From Pararhodobacter sp. (GTDB lineage: Bacteria > Pseudomonadota > Alphaproteobacteria > Rhodobacterales > Rhodobacteraceae), in contig JAFIEK010000017.1 of NCBI GenBank assembly GCA_020832545.1, forward strand, positions 1-64,000: a stretch of DNA of 64,000 nt, read 5' to 3'. The notes under the pieces are model-generated. The model ran no database searches. It was given only the letters and a program-made list of their open reading frames with translations, and had not been told where the DNA came from. Shown piece by piece: positions 52,862-63,199 of this stretch. Position numbers and translations under genes: made by a program. Numbering within the stretch: position 1 is the stretch's first letter; every line of letters starts with the position of its first letter.

Positions 52862-54186
52862 TCCTCTCCCATCAGCCAGCCGGTGACCGAGGCGCGCCGG
52901 TCAAGCTGCCGTGCGGCGGCAAGGATTTCGTCGGGGGTTATGTCTTGCAGGATATCGATCCAGCCCTCGGAATCGTCCAGCGTCAGCCCGGTTGTCAGGG
53001 CTGCGCCGATGGTTCGGGCGCGGGCGGTGGCGCTGTCCTGTTCATAGATCAGGGCGGCGCGCAGTTGCATGCGCACCCGCTCAAGCTGGTCCATGTCCAC
53101 ACCGTTCTCAATGAACTCGGCCAGCACGCGATCCAGCGCATCCTCGGCCTCCTGCATGTCGACGCCCGGGGCGGGCATGACACCCAGCGAGAATACCCCA
53201 TGATCCAGCGACGTACCCATGTAACCGGCCCAGGCCGACAGCGAGACCCCCTCATCATAGGTCAGGCGGCGTTCCAGAACCGAGGTTTGCGCGCTGCCAC
53301 CCAGCAGCCCGGCCAGCACCTGAAAGGCTGCAGCCTCGCGCTGATCGCCGCTGCGGCGGTTGGGGGCCAGATACATGCGGTTGACATAGGGCTGGCCCAC
53401 GCGGGCATCGCGCAGGGTCAGTCGGCGCTCGGCGTGGTGGGGCGGCTCTTGCGGGCGGGTGCGGGGCGGCAGGTCGGCATTGGCCGGAATGGGGCCGTAA
53501 TGGCGTTGCGCCAGTTCCAGCGCATGATCGGCATCAACATCCCCGGCGATGACCAGCACGGCGTTGTTGGGAGCGTAATGAATGCGGTAGAAGTCTTCGG
53601 CGATCACGTCATCCAGAAGTTCCATCTCATGACGCCAGCCGATGATCGGAATTCCATAGGGGTGGTTCTGGAAAAGGGCCGCGCGCATCTGTTCGTTGAA
53701 TACGGCCTCGGGGCGGCTTTCCAACACCTGCCCGCGCTCTTCCAGGATCACCGCGCGCTCAGGCAGCCAGTCTGATCGGTCCAGCCGCAGGTTGACCATG
53801 CGGTCGGCCTCCATCTGCATCATCAGTTCCAGCCGGTCAGCAGCCACGCGCTGGTGATAGGCGGTATAATCCCACGAGGTGAAAGCGTTGTCGCGTCCGC
53901 CCTGAGCCTCGACCGTGGCGGAGAACTCGCCCTGTTCCATAGTCTCGGTGGCCTTGAACATAAGGTGTTCAAGGTAATGTGCGATCCCGGACAATCCCGC
54001 CGGTTCATCGGCGGCACCAACGCGATACCAGATCATCTGTGTCACAACGGGTGCGCGCCGGTCCTCGATCACCACCAGCTCCAGCCCGTTGTCGAGCGTG
54101 AATTGCTGCGGGGCGCGGGCTGCGGCTGGAAGCGCAAGTGCGAGCACAAGTGCGATGGCCGGAACCAGACGTATCAACAGACCCAT
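52858..54186 (-). CDS. M16 zinc peptidase, catalytic subunit
   Basis: A 442-residue processing-peptidase-like protein with a signal peptide (IRLVPAIALVLALALPAAARA). The inverted zinc motif HYLEH lies in GIAHYLEHLMFKATET, with the distal Glu in the WDYTAYHQRVAADRLELMMQME region. It would act in the periplasm as a heterodimer with the non-catalytic gene downstream. The substrate is unknown. Confidence 0.93.
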   Translation of the reverse strand: MGLLIRLVPAIALVLALALPAAARAPQQFTLDNGLELVVIEDRRAPVVTQMIWYRVGAADEPAGLSGIAHYLEHLMFKATETMEQGEFSATVEAQGGRDNAFTSWDYTAYHQRVAADRLELMMQMEADRMVNLRLDRSDWLPERAVILEERGQVLESRPEAVFNEQMRAALFQNHPYGIPIIGWRHEMELLDDVIAEDFYRIHYAPNNAVLVIAGDVDADHALELAQRHYGPIPANADLPPRTRPQEPPHHAERRLTLRDARVGQPYVNRMYLAPNRRSGDQREAAAFQVLAGLLGGSAQTSVLERRLTYDEGVSLSAWAGYMGTSLDHGVFSLGVMPAPGVDMQEAEDALDRVLAEFIENGVDMDQLERVRMQLRAALIYEQDSATARARTIGAALTTGLTLDDSEGWIDILQDITPDEILAAARQLDRRASVTGWLMGEE

Positions 54187-54302
54187 GCGATCAGACTCCC
54201 TGTCCTAAATTGCGTCCCCAACAGATACCGCCCCCCGGGCGGAGGGCAAGCACCATGGCGCAGTCGTGAAGTGGTGTGCGGTGTAAGGCCGGTGATGACC
54301 GG

Positions 54303-54836
54303 TCAGCGGCTGTGTGGCGGCGGTGCCGAAGGGGTGCGCGCGCCCGACAGGCGCCAGCGCTCCAGCTCGGCCTCGCTGTCGAGGGCCTGATTGCGATAGG
54401 CACGGTTGTAGACATTTGCGCCGAACATACGCTCCAGCACGCGGCCGCGATGGCGCTGGCGCAGTTGCAGGTCTTCTGCGGCGAGTTGCTCACGAATCTC
54501 ACCTGACGCGCCGTGTCGTGCGGCATGGCTTACCAGCGCCGAATCGGCGGCCGGAATGCCGCCCGCCTGCACCGCGCCGGGCCGGCCGCCAAGGGCTGCG
54601 ATGGCATCTGCGCGCGGATTGGGGTCAACAAGGTTGCTGCCACCCGGCGTGGGGGCGGGCAGGGCGCTGTAATTCGGCGGGGCTTGCAACGGCTGCGTGG
54701 GCAGAACCGAAAACTCATCCGGCCCGCGCTGAGCGGCCGCAATGTTCATCAGGATCGGCTCATCATCGCGTGATGAGCAGGCACCCAGCGTCGCAAGCGC
54801 CAGCGCGGCTGCCACGAAACTGCGAAAGATCAACAT
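54303..54836 (-). CDS. DUF3035 lipoprotein (BamF-like)
   Basis: A 177-residue lipoprotein: signal peptide and lipobox ATLGAC, then a proline-rich, partly disordered body containing PDEFSVLPTQPLQAPPNYSALP, the DUF3035 motif. Such alphaproteobacterial lipoproteins are annotated BamF, a proposed outer-membrane assembly accessory (recall; not proven here). The next gene downstream on this strand is an M16 peptidase; upstream is lspA, which would process this lipoprotein. Confidence 0.87.
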   Translation of the reverse strand: MLIFRSFVAAALALATLGACSSRDDEPILMNIAAAQRGPDEFSVLPTQPLQAPPNYSALPAPTPGGSNLVDPNPRADAIAALGGRPGAVQAGGIPAADSALVSHAARHGASGEIREQLAAEDLQLRQRHRGRVLERMFGANVYNRAYRNQALDSEAELERWRLSGARTPSAPPPHSR

Positions 54837-54894
54837 GCCAAATCCCCCAGGGTCATCCCGATTGGCCATTCTTTACCGGATATTGCAGGCAAGG

Positions 54895-55365
54895 TCACGG
54901 GTCCTTTTTTGCGCCGGCGAACACGATCAGCCCGAAGGCACCGGCAAAGATGGCAATATCGGCGACATTGAACGCAAAGGGGTTACGAATACCGCAGCAG
55001 GTGACGTTCAGAAAGTCCGCTACCGCACCCCAGATCAGCCGGTCGATCACGTTTCCGAGCGCGCCGCCGACCAGCAGCCCGGCAGAAACCTGCAACATGG
55101 TCCCCGCCCCCTCGCGCCGTACCCATAGCCAGACCCAGCCGGAAATGAACAGCGCCAGCGCGATCAACACCCAGCGCGTGGTGGCCGAATCAGAGGCAAA
55201 GAGGCCGAAGTTGACACCCTGGTTCCAGGCCATGGTGAGGTTGAACCACGGTGGCAGCACCTCGATGTAAAGCACATCGCGCAGGTTCAGCCCGACAACG
55301 ACGAACCATTTGAGCGCCTGATCCAGTGCCAGAATGGCCAGAAGGGTGAGTGTGGCGATCCGCAT
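54895..55365 (-). CDS. lspA: Lipoprotein signal peptidase
   Basis: A 156-residue membrane aspartic protease with four transmembrane helices. Catalytic Asp residues are in [14 protein letters not shown] and [13 protein letters not shown]. It cleaves signal peptides from diacylglyceryl-prolipoproteins. The start ATG 55365 lies two bases after the purH stop; translation from further upstream would read through purH. Confidence 0.94.
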   Translation of the reverse strand: MRIATLTLLAILALDQALKWFVVVGLNLRDVLYIEVLPPWFNLTMAWNQGVNFGLFASDSATTRWVLIALALFISGWVWLWVRREGAGTMLQVSAGLLVGGALGNVIDRLIWGAVADFLNVTCCGIRNPFAFNVADIAIFAGAFGLIVFAGAKKDP

Positions 55366-55366
55366 G

Positions 55367-56950
55367 TCAGTGCCGGAAATGCCGCTGCCCGGTGAAAACC
55401 ATCGCCAGCCCGGCCTCATCCGCCGCCGCGATCACCTCGGCGTCGCGCATCGAGCCACCGGGCTGGATAACGGCGCGCGCGCCTGCTTCGGCGGCTGTCA
55501 GCAGACCATCGGCGAAGGGGAAGAACGCGTCCGAGGCCACGACCGAGCCTTGCGTCAGGGGCGTGGGCAGGCCCAGCACCTCGGCCATGTCAACCGCTTT
55601 GCGCGCGGCGATACGAGTGGAGTCTACCCGGCTCATCTGGCCCGCGCCGATGCCCACGGTCGCGCCGTCCTTCACATAGACAATGGCGTTCGATTTGACA
55701 TGTTTGGCAATGGTCCAGGCGAGCAGAAGGTCGGTCAGTTCCGCATCCGTTGGCGCGCGTTTCGTCACCACCTTCAGGTCACTGGCCGTGATCAGCCCGT
55801 TGTCACGGTCCTGCACCAGAAACCCGCCCGCAACCTGCTTGAACGCCAGCCCCGGTGCGGCAGGGTCGGCAAGGCCGGGCGTCGTCAGCAGGCGTAGGTT
55901 CTTCTTCTTGGCGAACACCGCCAGCGCTTCAGCATTGGCACCCGGCGCGATGACAACCTCGGTGAAGATCCCGGTGATCGCTTCCGCCGTCGGCCCGTCG
56001 ATGGGCCGGTTGAAGGCAATGATGCCGCCGAAGGCCGAAGTGCGGTCACAATCGAACGCGCGCTGATAGGCCTGCGCCAGTGTCTCGCCGGTGGCCACGC
56101 CGCAGGGGTTGGCGTGTTTGATGATCGCGCAGGCCGGCCCCTCGGTGAACTCGCTCACCAGCTCAAACGCCGCGTCGGTGTCGTTGATGTTGTTATAGCT
56201 CAGTTCTTTGCCCTGATGCTGCACGGCGCTGGCGACACCGGGGCGGTCTGAGCCGTCGGTATAGAATGCCGCCGACTGATGCGGGTTTTCGCCGTAGCGC
56301 AACGCCTGCGCCAGTTGCCCGGCAAAAGCGCGGCGGCGGGGAGTGGGGTCTCCGATGGCCCCCGCCATCCACGTGGACACGGCAGCATCATAGGCGGCGG
56401 TGCGGGCATAGGCGGTTTGCGCAAGTTTCTGGCGAAAGGGCAGCCGGGTCTGGTTGTCATGTGCATCCATCTCGGCGAGTAGTGCGGCATAGTCCTGCGG
56501 GTCGGTCACCACCGTGACATAGGCATGGTTCTTCGCCGCTGCACGGATCATGGCCGGGCCGCCGATATCGATATTCTCGATGGTCTCATCATAACCCGCA
56601 CCGCGCGCCACCGTGGCTTCGAACGGATAAAGGTTCACCACCAGAAGGTCGATCGCCACGATCCCGTGTTCCTTCATCGACGCGACATGGCCTGCATCGT
56701 TGCGCAGCGCCAGCAGCCCGCCATGGACCATCGGATGCAGGGTCTTCACCCGCCCGTCCATCATCTCGGCAAAGCCCGTCAGTTCAGACACATCCCGCAC
56801 CGCCAGCCCCGCCTTGCGCAACGCCGCTGCCGTGCCGCCTGTGGACACCAGTTCAACACCGCGCGCATCAAGTGCAGTCGCAAGCTCCAGCAGGCCGGAT
56901 TTGTCTGAAACAGAAAGCAGCGCGCGGCTGAGGGGGGCAAGATCGGTCAT
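55367..56950 (-). CDS. purH: Bifunctional AICAR transformylase/IMP cyclohydrolase
   Basis: A 527-residue purine enzyme. The N-terminal IMP cyclohydrolase (MGS-like) domain has [21 protein letters not shown] and [15 protein letters not shown]. The AICAR transformylase domain has [15 protein letters not shown] and the C-terminal [28 protein letters not shown]. It catalyses the last two steps to IMP. It abuts lspA and follows a heparinase-like gene by about 50 bases in this strand. Confidence 0.97.
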   Translation of the reverse strand: MTDLAPLSRALLSVSDKSGLLELATALDARGVELVSTGGTAAALRKAGLAVRDVSELTGFAEMMDGRVKTLHPMVHGGLLALRNDAGHVASMKEHGIVAIDLLVVNLYPFEATVARGAGYDETIENIDIGGPAMIRAAAKNHAYVTVVTDPQDYAALLAEMDAHDNQTRLPFRQKLAQTAYARTAAYDAAVSTWMAGAIGDPTPRRRAFAGQLAQALRYGENPHQSAAFYTDGSDRPGVASAVQHQGKELSYNNINDTDAAFELVSEFTEGPACAIIKHANPCGVATGETLAQAYQRAFDCDRTSAFGGIIAFNRPIDGPTAEAITGIFTEVVIAPGANAEALAVFAKKKNLRLLTTPGLADPAAPGLAFKQVAGGFLVQDRDNGLITASDLKVVTKRAPTDAELTDLLLAWTIAKHVKSNAIVYVKDGATVGIGAGQMSRVDSTRIAARKAVDMAEVLGLPTPLTQGSVVASDAFFPFADGLLTAAEAGARAVIQPGGSMRDAEVIAAADEAGLAMVFTGQRHFRH

Positions 56951-56999
56951 GTCTGTCGGTTCCGTGTCTGCGCGCGATGCGCCTTTTCAGTCAGTTGTT

Positions 57000-58754
57000 T
57001 CAATCGACACCAAACAGATCGCCGGGATGTGCCAGCTCGTCGTTGCGGCCGATGTCACGAATGGCCAGCGGGGTATCCTGTGCCTTGGCCAGTGTCCAGT
57101 TGATCTGGCTGGTGTGATCCAGAATCGCGGAGCGAACGACGATCTGCTGGCTTGAACGCGGGGCCAGGCGACCGGATTCCAGATAAACCGACGGCTCCAG
57201 CGACAACCTGCCCGGCCCGTCAAAGCGGAACACCCAGATCTCGCCGGATGGCAGCGCCACAGATACCGCGGCGCCGTTCATGTCCAGCGAGGCATCGGCA
57301 TCCGGATGCAGGTGAAAGCGCAACGCATAGGGGATACCCTGCAATCTGTTGACAGAAAGCACCTGCTCGAAGCGCTTGCGATGCGCGGGGTCAAGCGCGG
57401 CCAGCGTATCCTCACCCAGTAGCGCGCGGCCATCGGCGGATAGGTCCAGATTGCGGATATGCGTCAGCCCGTGGGTGGACACATAGCCGTCATGGCTGAG
57501 CAGGATTGTCGTTGCGTGGCGCTCATGGCTGATATGGCACGTCACGCTGTCCGGCCCGTCCAGCAAGGGTGCCGCGCCATCCTCGGGGCGTGAGACGCGG
57601 GCGAAGCGGGCAGATGAAAAGCCATCGATGCTGAGTGTGGAATGCGAGAGCGTGGCGCGCCCGGCCCGTTCCCATTCCGGCCCGAATGACAGGCCTGAGC
57701 CGCAGTTGACCACCATCGCCCGCCGATTCGAGGTCAGCTCAAACGCCAGTGCCGAGGCATGAGCACGCGTGGAGGCAACCCCGCCCGGCGGTGCCGCTGC
57801 ATCCACGATGACCGATGTGCGCCCCCCGTCCAACCGTGCATAGCCCATCGCCCGCGCCTGTCTGGCGGTGGCGGTATTGCCAGTGGTCGCCAGCGCGTGA
57901 TCCAGCCGCCCCTCCATCCCGCGCCCGCCGCCATGAAACCGTGCCAGTCCGCCATCGCTATGGCGCAGGCTGCGCAGCACCGGCGTGACGCGGGCAATGG
58001 CTTCAGCAAGCTCGGGCGGGGCGGCTTTGTCGGCTTCACGCAGGGCCTGCATGGCCCAACTCAGCAGGGTAAAGATTTCCAGCAGTTCCTCGGGGTTGCG
58101 GCCCGGAATGCCGCCCCCGGCATCAATGTCGCGGGCGCAGGCGGTGGCGAGCGCTTCGTTCGCGGCGGCGATATGGTGTTCCATCCCGATGAGCGCGAGG
58201 CCTGCATACAGCAGCCCCGTCACCGCCTCGAACCGCGCAATTCCCGGCGGCGCGGCCCGCCAGCGCCGGGCGAGAAAGGCGGTCTGTGACCCCAGCGCGG
58301 CAAAGAAAGGCGCGTTTTCCGCAGCATCGCGCCCGGCGGTCAGAAAAAGCGCGTGATTGATCCAGCGGATCACCCGCCGCCCGGTCAGATCCGGCACCCA
58401 GCCGGGGCCGGTGCCGCGCCCGTAGCGCGTGATCCAGTCCGCTACCCAGCCTTGCGCCGCCACCCGCGCCTCGCGATCGCCCGCTGCGGCCATATGATCC
58501 AACCAGCCAAAACCGTGCAGCTCAGCGGCAAAGCCGGGCGAGGGGGGCTCGATATCCCAAGGCTGATGGGTTTCCACCATATGCCCGCCCATCAGGAAAT
58601 TCCCTGCCGTCAGTTGCCGTCCGCGTGCATAAAATCCGATAGTGCGCGGGTCAGGCTGCGACGTGAAGCCACCCGCCGGTGCGGCCCGGGCACTGCGTCG
58701 CGCGGCAAGGCGATTGCCCCACCGCGTGCGCCGTGCTGACCAGCCGTGCTCCAT
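57000..58754 (-). CDS. Heparinase II/III family protein
   Basis: A 584-residue protein. An alpha-helical (alpha/alpha barrel) N-terminal part (GRRVIRWINHALFLTAGR, RNPEELLEIFTLLSWAMQALRE) is followed by a C-terminal beta-sandwich with GRATLSHSTLSIDGFSSARF and SHDGYVSTHGLTHIRNLDL, as in the heparinase II/III family. No signal peptide, so it is probably cytoplasmic and not a true secreted lyase. The family sits regularly between rsmB and purH in Rhodobacterales (recall); its substrate there is not established. The start is ATG 58754. Confidence 0.9.
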   Translation of the reverse strand: MEHGWSARRTRWGNRLAARRSARAAPAGGFTSQPDPRTIGFYARGRQLTAGNFLMGGHMVETHQPWDIEPPSPGFAAELHGFGWLDHMAAAGDREARVAAQGWVADWITRYGRGTGPGWVPDLTGRRVIRWINHALFLTAGRDAAENAPFFAALGSQTAFLARRWRAAPPGIARFEAVTGLLYAGLALIGMEHHIAAANEALATACARDIDAGGGIPGRNPEELLEIFTLLSWAMQALREADKAAPPELAEAIARVTPVLRSLRHSDGGLARFHGGGRGMEGRLDHALATTGNTATARQARAMGYARLDGGRTSVIVDAAAPPGGVASTRAHASALAFELTSNRRAMVVNCGSGLSFGPEWERAGRATLSHSTLSIDGFSSARFARVSRPEDGAAPLLDGPDSVTCHISHERHATTILLSHDGYVSTHGLTHIRNLDLSADGRALLGEDTLAALDPAHRKRFEQVLSVNRLQGIPYALRFHLHPDADASLDMNGAAVSVALPSGEIWVFRFDGPGRLSLEPSVYLESGRLAPRSSQQIVVRSAILDHTSQINWTLAKAQDTPLAIRDIGRNDELAHPGDLFGVD

Positions 58755-58845
58755 GCCCCGCCTCTGCCTTGCCCCGTTCAGGGCCACTTCAGAACTGATG
58801 ATGCTGCAATAACTTCTGCCCGCGCGGTTGTCACCATGCGACGGA

Positions 58846-60132
58846 TCAGGCGCGCGACATAAGGGCAATGTAGAACCCGTCCACGCCGCCCTGTTCCGCC
58901 AGATGGTCAGGACGTGTGCGCCAGCCGCCCGCGGGTATGGCCGCACCGAACGGAGGGGCAGGCAGGGGCAGCAGGCGCAGATCGCTGTGGCGGGCCAGCG
59001 CGGCGGTGACTTGCGCCTCGCCCTCGTCCGGCAACAGCGAGCAGGTGCAATAAACCAGCCGCCCACCGGGGCGCAGCATGGCCAGCGCCCGGTCAATCAA
59101 CTGGGTCTGCAGGGCGGTAAGCGCTGCCAGATCGGCGGGCTTGCGGATCATCGGCAGGTCGGGGTGTCGACGGATGGTGCCGGTGGCCGAGCAGGGTGCG
59201 TCCAGCAAGATCGCGTCGAACGGTGCGGGGGGCTGCCATTCCAACGCATCGGCACATATGATCTCTGCCTCCATCCCGGTGCGCGACATATTGGCGCGCA
59301 GCCGCTTCAGCCGGGCGTCGGACAGATCCAGCGCCGTGACTGCGGCCCCCGTGGCAGCCAGTTGCATCGTCTTGCCGCCGGGGGCGGCGCAGAGGTCCAG
59401 CACCCGTTCACCGGGTTCCGGGGCAAGAAATTGCGCCGGGAGTGCGGCAGCAGCATCTTGCACCCACCACAACCCCTCGGCATATCCCGGCAGCGCCGAA
59501 ACCTGCGTGCCTGCAGACATTCGCACTGTGCCGCCGGGCAGGCAGACGAGTGCACCCGCAGATGCCTTCATCTGCGCAATCAGCATGGTGCGGGCCTCAT
59601 CCGGCATGTGGCGCATCGTCAGGTCGAGCGGTGCACCGGCCAGATGCGCAGCCTCGATAGCCGCCACGGCCTCGCGGCCATAGGCCGCGGCCAGACGGCG
59701 GTGCAGCCAGCCGGGCAGACGTGGAACGGGCAGCGCGGCGAAATTGTCCACCGGCATCTGTGCGGCGCGGCGCAATACCGCATTCACCAGTCCTGCAAAC
59801 CGCTCACCACCGCGCATCTGCCGTGCCTGCGCCACCGCACTGTTGACCACCCCATGCGCGGCCTCGCCCAGTGCCAGCATCTCCACCACGGCCAGCCGCA
59901 ACAGCGCCTGAACCTCGGGCGGCGGCGGTTTGCGTAACAGGGGGGCCAGCACGGTGTCGGCGCGCTGCATCTGACGCAAGGTGGTCGCGGCAAGGCGCAG
60001 AGCGCGTGCACGGGTCGGGGCGTCGCCGCGCTCGGGGGCGCTTTCCGTCAGCATGCGCCCTTCCTCGGTCACCGCAAGGATCAGGCGCAGCGCCAGCATG
60101 CGGGCATCGGTTTCAGGGGGCGGTGAGGGCAT
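58846..60132 (-). CDS. rsmB: 16S rRNA (cytosine-967-C5) methyltransferase
   Basis: A 428-residue SAM enzyme with an NusB-like N-terminal domain (about 1-130) and a C-terminal Rossmann methyltransferase. Motifs: DLCAAPGGKTMQLAATG (SAM), DAPCSATGTIRRHPDL (motif IV Cys), YCTCSLLPDEGE (catalytic Cys). It modifies C967 of 16S rRNA. The gene lies upstream of the heparinase-like gene, with its own leader. Confidence 0.95.
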   Translation of the reverse strand: MPSPPPETDARMLALRLILAVTEEGRMLTESAPERGDAPTRARALRLAATTLRQMQRADTVLAPLLRKPPPPEVQALLRLAVVEMLALGEAAHGVVNSAVAQARQMRGGERFAGLVNAVLRRAAQMPVDNFAALPVPRLPGWLHRRLAAAYGREAVAAIEAAHLAGAPLDLTMRHMPDEARTMLIAQMKASAGALVCLPGGTVRMSAGTQVSALPGYAEGLWWVQDAAAALPAQFLAPEPGERVLDLCAAPGGKTMQLAATGAAVTALDLSDARLKRLRANMSRTGMEAEIICADALEWQPPAPFDAILLDAPCSATGTIRRHPDLPMIRKPADLAALTALQTQLIDRALAMLRPGGRLVYCTCSLLPDEGEAQVTAALARHSDLRLLPLPAPPFGAAIPAGGWRTRPDHLAEQGGVDGFYIALMSRA

Positions 60133-60241
60133 GAGGGGTCCGGTCCGGTTCTTGCCCCGGGGTTTGGGGCGGGCTATCTGGGGTTAGTCGATTGCCGCGG
60201 CCGACACAAGAAACCGGTACCCTCTGCAAAGGCGCATCACA

Positions 60242-60427
60242 ATGACAGCCGAACCTGAAAACACCGCTCTGCCACCCGCCGCCCGGCGCTCCCTCGCCGA
60301 AGCCGAGGAACGTCGAAAGGCGCAAAAAGGCCCTGATCTGCCCAAGGAACTGGGCGGGCGTCAGAACGGGCTTGAACCTGTGCGCTATGGCGATTGGGAG
60401 AAAAAGGGCATCGCCGTCGATTTCTGA
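60242..60427 (+). CDS. DUF1674 / SDHAF4-like protein
   Basis: A 61-residue protein of DUF1674. The conserved C-terminal signature is KELGGRQNGLEPVRYGDWEKKGIAVDF, here in two parts (KELGGRQNGLEP and RYGDWEKKGIAVDF). The family includes the mitochondrial succinate dehydrogenase assembly factor SDHAF4, which helps mature the flavinylated subunit. A bacterial role in SDH assembly is inferred. Divergent from rsmB across a 110-base interval. Confidence 0.9.
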   Translation: MTAEPENTALPPAARRSLAEAEERRKAQKGPDLPKELGGRQNGLEPVRYGDWEKKGIAVDF

Positions 60428-60434
60428 ACTGCGC

Positions 60435-60794
60435 TCATCGCAGCCGGAAATCTGCGTGGTCGCCCGCTCCCCGGTCAGAGACAAAACGCACTGTGGCGCC
60501 GTCGCGCAGCACCGCCTGGCAATTGTAGCCCAGATCGCTGCCGCCCCAATCCAGATCACGGCAGAAAAAACCGGCTTCCCAACGCCATGCACCGGTCACC
60601 GGATAGCCAAACCCGCGACCGGCAATCAGGCCGGCCTCGGCACTCTCGGTCGAAACCTCCAGCCGTATTCCGAATCGCGTCAGGACACGCCCTTCGATAA
60701 GTTGTGCGAACTCCTGCGAATCGCTCACACGTTCAAACGCCAACGCCGGCATACCGCTCAGGCTAAGGACGATGGAAAGCAAGAAAACGCGCAT
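60435..60794 (-). CDS. Small exported hypothetical protein
   Basis: A 119-residue protein with a clear signal peptide (MRVFLLSIVLSLSGMPALA). The mature part has two cysteines (FFCRDLDWGGSDLGYNCQ) that could form a disulfide. It is convergent with the DUF1674 gene with 7 bases between the stops. Resembles small periplasmic proteins of the family in Rhodobacterales; no function known to me. Confidence 0.78.
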   Translation of the reverse strand: MRVFLLSIVLSLSGMPALAFERVSDSQEFAQLIEGRVLTRFGIRLEVSTESAEAGLIAGRGFGYPVTGAWRWEAGFFCRDLDWGGSDLGYNCQAVLRDGATVRFVSDRGAGDHADFRLR

Positions 60795-60915
60795 GTCTGC
60801 TCCTTCAGCATCATGATGCTCCAGTGAAGGCTTACGCGCGAGCACCCGGGCCGGATCACTATGCCCGGGAATGGTCACGCCACAGACACATGCCGAAACA
60901 GATATCGACCTTTCC

Positions 60916-60947
60916 TGTCAAAAAATATCCCGGGGGCAGCACCCCCG
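60916..60947 (-). repeat. G-rich hairpin plus GATATTTTTT motif, copy C (dapB terminator)
   Basis: Read on the minus strand: stem CGGGGG/CCCCCG (60931-60947, loop TGCTG), then GGATATTTTTTGACA (60916-60930). It lies about 75 bases after the dapB stop and has the T-run of an intrinsic terminator. Related copies at 34046-34113 and 41807-41869. Confidence 0.7.
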
Positions 60948-61019
60948 CGCCGCGCAGCGGCAAAGCAATGAGGAACCTGCGTAGCAGTCCATCAGGTCAC
61001 GCTGGCAGGTCGCCCCGGT

Positions 61020-61835
61020 TCAGCGATCAAGGCCCAGTACATCGATCATGTCGTACTCACCCGGCGTGCGACCCTGTGCCCAAAGCGCAGCTTTCAGCGC
61101 GCCGCGCGCAAAGATGGCGCGATCCGTGGCGATATGGCGCAGCACGATACGCTCGCCCTCGGCGGCGAAAATCACATCGTGTTCGCCCACGATATCGCCG
61201 CCCCGGACCACCGAAAACCCGATATGGCCGCGTTCACGCGCGCCGGTGATCCCGTCACGGGCGCGATCGGCGGCGGTGTCAAGCGCAACGCCGCGCCCCT
61301 GCGCCGCCGCCTCACCCAGCATCAGCGCCGTGCCCGAGGGGGCGTCGACCTTGTGGCGGTGATGGGCCTCCATGATCTCGATATCGAAATCGGCGTCCAG
61401 CGCGGCGGCCACGCGGCGGGTCAGTGCCATGAGCAGGTTCACCCCAAGGCTCATGTTGCCTGCGCGCACAACTACACCGGTCTGCGCTGCGTCTGCGATG
61501 GCCTTCAGCGTTTCGGCGTCAAAACCCGTGGTGCCGATCACATGCGCCGCGCCTGCAGCCGCCGCGTGGGGTGCCAGCGCAGCACTGGCAGCCGGGGTGG
61601 TGAAGTCGATCACAGCCTGCGCCCCTGCCAGCGCCTCGGCAGGATTGTCGCGCACAGTGACACCAAGTGCCGCCCCGCCCATCGCCAGCCCCAGATCCTG
61701 CCCCACCCAGGCATGGCCGGTCCGTTCCAGCGCGCCGCCCAGCCGGGCAGTGCCGCTCTGGCCGATCACCTGAACCAGCATCCGGCCCATGCGCCCGGAT
61801 ACGCCATTGACCACGATTGCGGGATGTTGTGCCAT
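61020..61835 (-). CDS. dapB: 4-Hydroxy-tetrahydrodipicolinate reductase
   Basis: A 271-residue lysine/diaminopimelate pathway enzyme. N-terminal NAD(P) motif [17 protein letters not shown]. Active-site segment [22 protein letters not shown] with the HHRxKxDxPSGTA signature. The start at ATG 61835 has GGAGGG 10 bases upstream; a frame open to 61901 is not supported. Divergent from rbfA across 138 bases that should contain both promoters. Confidence 0.96.
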   Translation of the reverse strand: MAQHPAIVVNGVSGRMGRMLVQVIGQSGTARLGGALERTGHAWVGQDLGLAMGGAALGVTVRDNPAEALAGAQAVIDFTTPAASAALAPHAAAAGAAHVIGTTGFDAETLKAIADAAQTGVVVRAGNMSLGVNLLMALTRRVAAALDADFDIEIMEAHHRHKVDAPSGTALMLGEAAAQGRGVALDTAADRARDGITGARERGHIGFSVVRGGDIVGEHDVIFAAEGERIVLRHIATDRAIFARGALKAALWAQGRTPGEYDMIDVLGLDR

Positions 61836-61973
61836 GCGCCTGCCCTCCGTTTGGCCCCTGCATACTGCCCGGCGCAATTCGGGGAAACCGTGATTCATCA
61901 CAGGATCGGCAATTTCGCGCGCGAGTCTGTCGCGCGCGTTGCGGGGGCCGTGCGAATCCCCTATGGAAGGCGC

Positions 61974-62408
61974 ATGACAAAGAAACGCTTCTCACCACCT
62001 TCGGGCCCTTCGCAGCGCCAGCTCCGCGTCGGCGAAGTGCTGCGGCGCAGGCTGGCAGAGATGCTGGCGCGCGCCGAGGTGCATGACCCTGATCTGAACC
62101 GGTTTTCGATCACCGTCTCAGAAGTCCGCATGTCGAATGATCTGAAAGTCGCCACAGCCTATGTCATGCCGCTGGGCGGGCGTGAGCCCGAGGCCGCGCT
62201 GGCAGCCCTGCGCCGCAACAAGGCCGAGTTGCGCCACCTGGTTGCCAAGGACATCACCCTTAAGTTCGCCCCGGACCTGCGATTTGAACTGGACGGCACT
62301 TTTGACCGGATGGATGAGGCGCGCAGGCTTTTCGCCGATGAACGGGTGCGCGCCGATGTTGAAGCCGGGGAGGAACCCGGTGCACGTGATGACGACCCTC
62401 GCGGCTGA
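61974..62408 (+). CDS. rbfA: Ribosome-binding factor A
   Basis: A 144-residue KH-type 30S maturation factor. Conserved [24 protein letters not shown] near the N-terminus and [28 protein letters not shown] (in pieces). The start ATG 61974 has GGAAGG upstream. The 3' end overlaps the following gene by about 20 bases. Confidence 0.95.
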   Translation: MTKKRFSPPSGPSQRQLRVGEVLRRRLAEMLARAEVHDPDLNRFSITVSEVRMSNDLKVATAYVMPLGGREPEAALAALRRNKAELRHLVAKDITLKFAPDLRFELDGTFDRMDEARRLFADERVRADVEAGEEPGARDDDPRG

Positions 62409-63153
62409 CGGCGTTCTGCGCTTGCTGGGGGCGACCCTGCTTGCGTTCGCGCCCGGTCTCGCCGCCGCCGATTGCAACGATATCGAGTTCGAGGGGGCGG
62501 CGTTCACGCTGTGCGAGGCGGTGGCGGGCGATGATCTGCGCCTTTTTCTGCAAGACGCCAATGGCAGCACCCACGGCTCCTTCGCGCGGATCGAAGCCGC
62601 GCTGGAACCGCAGGGCGAGACGCTGGTCTTTGCCATGAACGCGGGCATGTACCACCCGGACCGCAGCCCCGTCGGGCTGTATGTCGAGGATGCGCAGGAA
62701 CAACGTGGTGTCGTCACAAGTGCAGGGCCCGGCAATTTCGGGATGTTGCCCAATGGCGTGTTCTGTATCGGGGCCGCGGATTTTGCGGTGATCGAAAGCC
62801 GTGCCTTTGCCGAGGACCCGCAAGCGTGCCGCCACGCCACCCAGTCGGGGCCGATGCTGGTGATTGACGGCGAACTGCACCCGCGCTTCCTGCCGGATTC
62901 CACCTCGGCCTTTCTGCGCAACGGTGTGGGCGTCAGCGATGACGGCCAGCGCGCGGTCTTCGCCATTTCCAACGAGCCTGTCACCTTTCACCAGTTTGCG
63001 CGGCTTTACCGTGACCACCTCGGCCTGTCGCAGGCGCTTTACTTTGATGGCAATGTCTCGCGACTGCATGCGCCCGCGCTGGGCCGTTCAGACTGGGGGC
63101 GGCCAATGGGGCCGATCGTGGCATTGGTGCGCCCGGCAGAGAATGGCAGTTGA
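62389..63153 (+). CDS. DUF2233 / phosphodiester glycosidase-like protein
   Basis: A 254-residue exported protein. Signal peptide about 5-27 ([23 protein letters not shown]). The mature part matches DUF2233 (NAGM family): [60 protein letters not shown]. Relatives hydrolyse phosphodiester bonds on sugars. Initiation may be at GTG 62380, which is better spaced to GGGGAGG (62368-62374) than ATG 62389. It overlaps rbfA, so it is likely co-translated. Confidence 0.87.
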   Translation: MTTLAADGVLRLLGATLLAFAPGLAAADCNDIEFEGAAFTLCEAVAGDDLRLFLQDANGSTHGSFARIEAALEPQGETLVFAMNAGMYHPDRSPVGLYVEDAQEQRGVVTSAGPGNFGMLPNGVFCIGAADFAVIESRAFAEDPQACRHATQSGPMLVIDGELHPRFLPDSTSAFLRNGVGVSDDGQRAVFAISNEPVTFHQFARLYRDHLGLSQALYFDGNVSRLHAPALGRSDWGRPMGPIVALVRPAENGS

Positions 63154-63199
63154 ACTGACCGGGGCTTGGCGTGCCGCTTCGGGATACTAAATTATAGGT

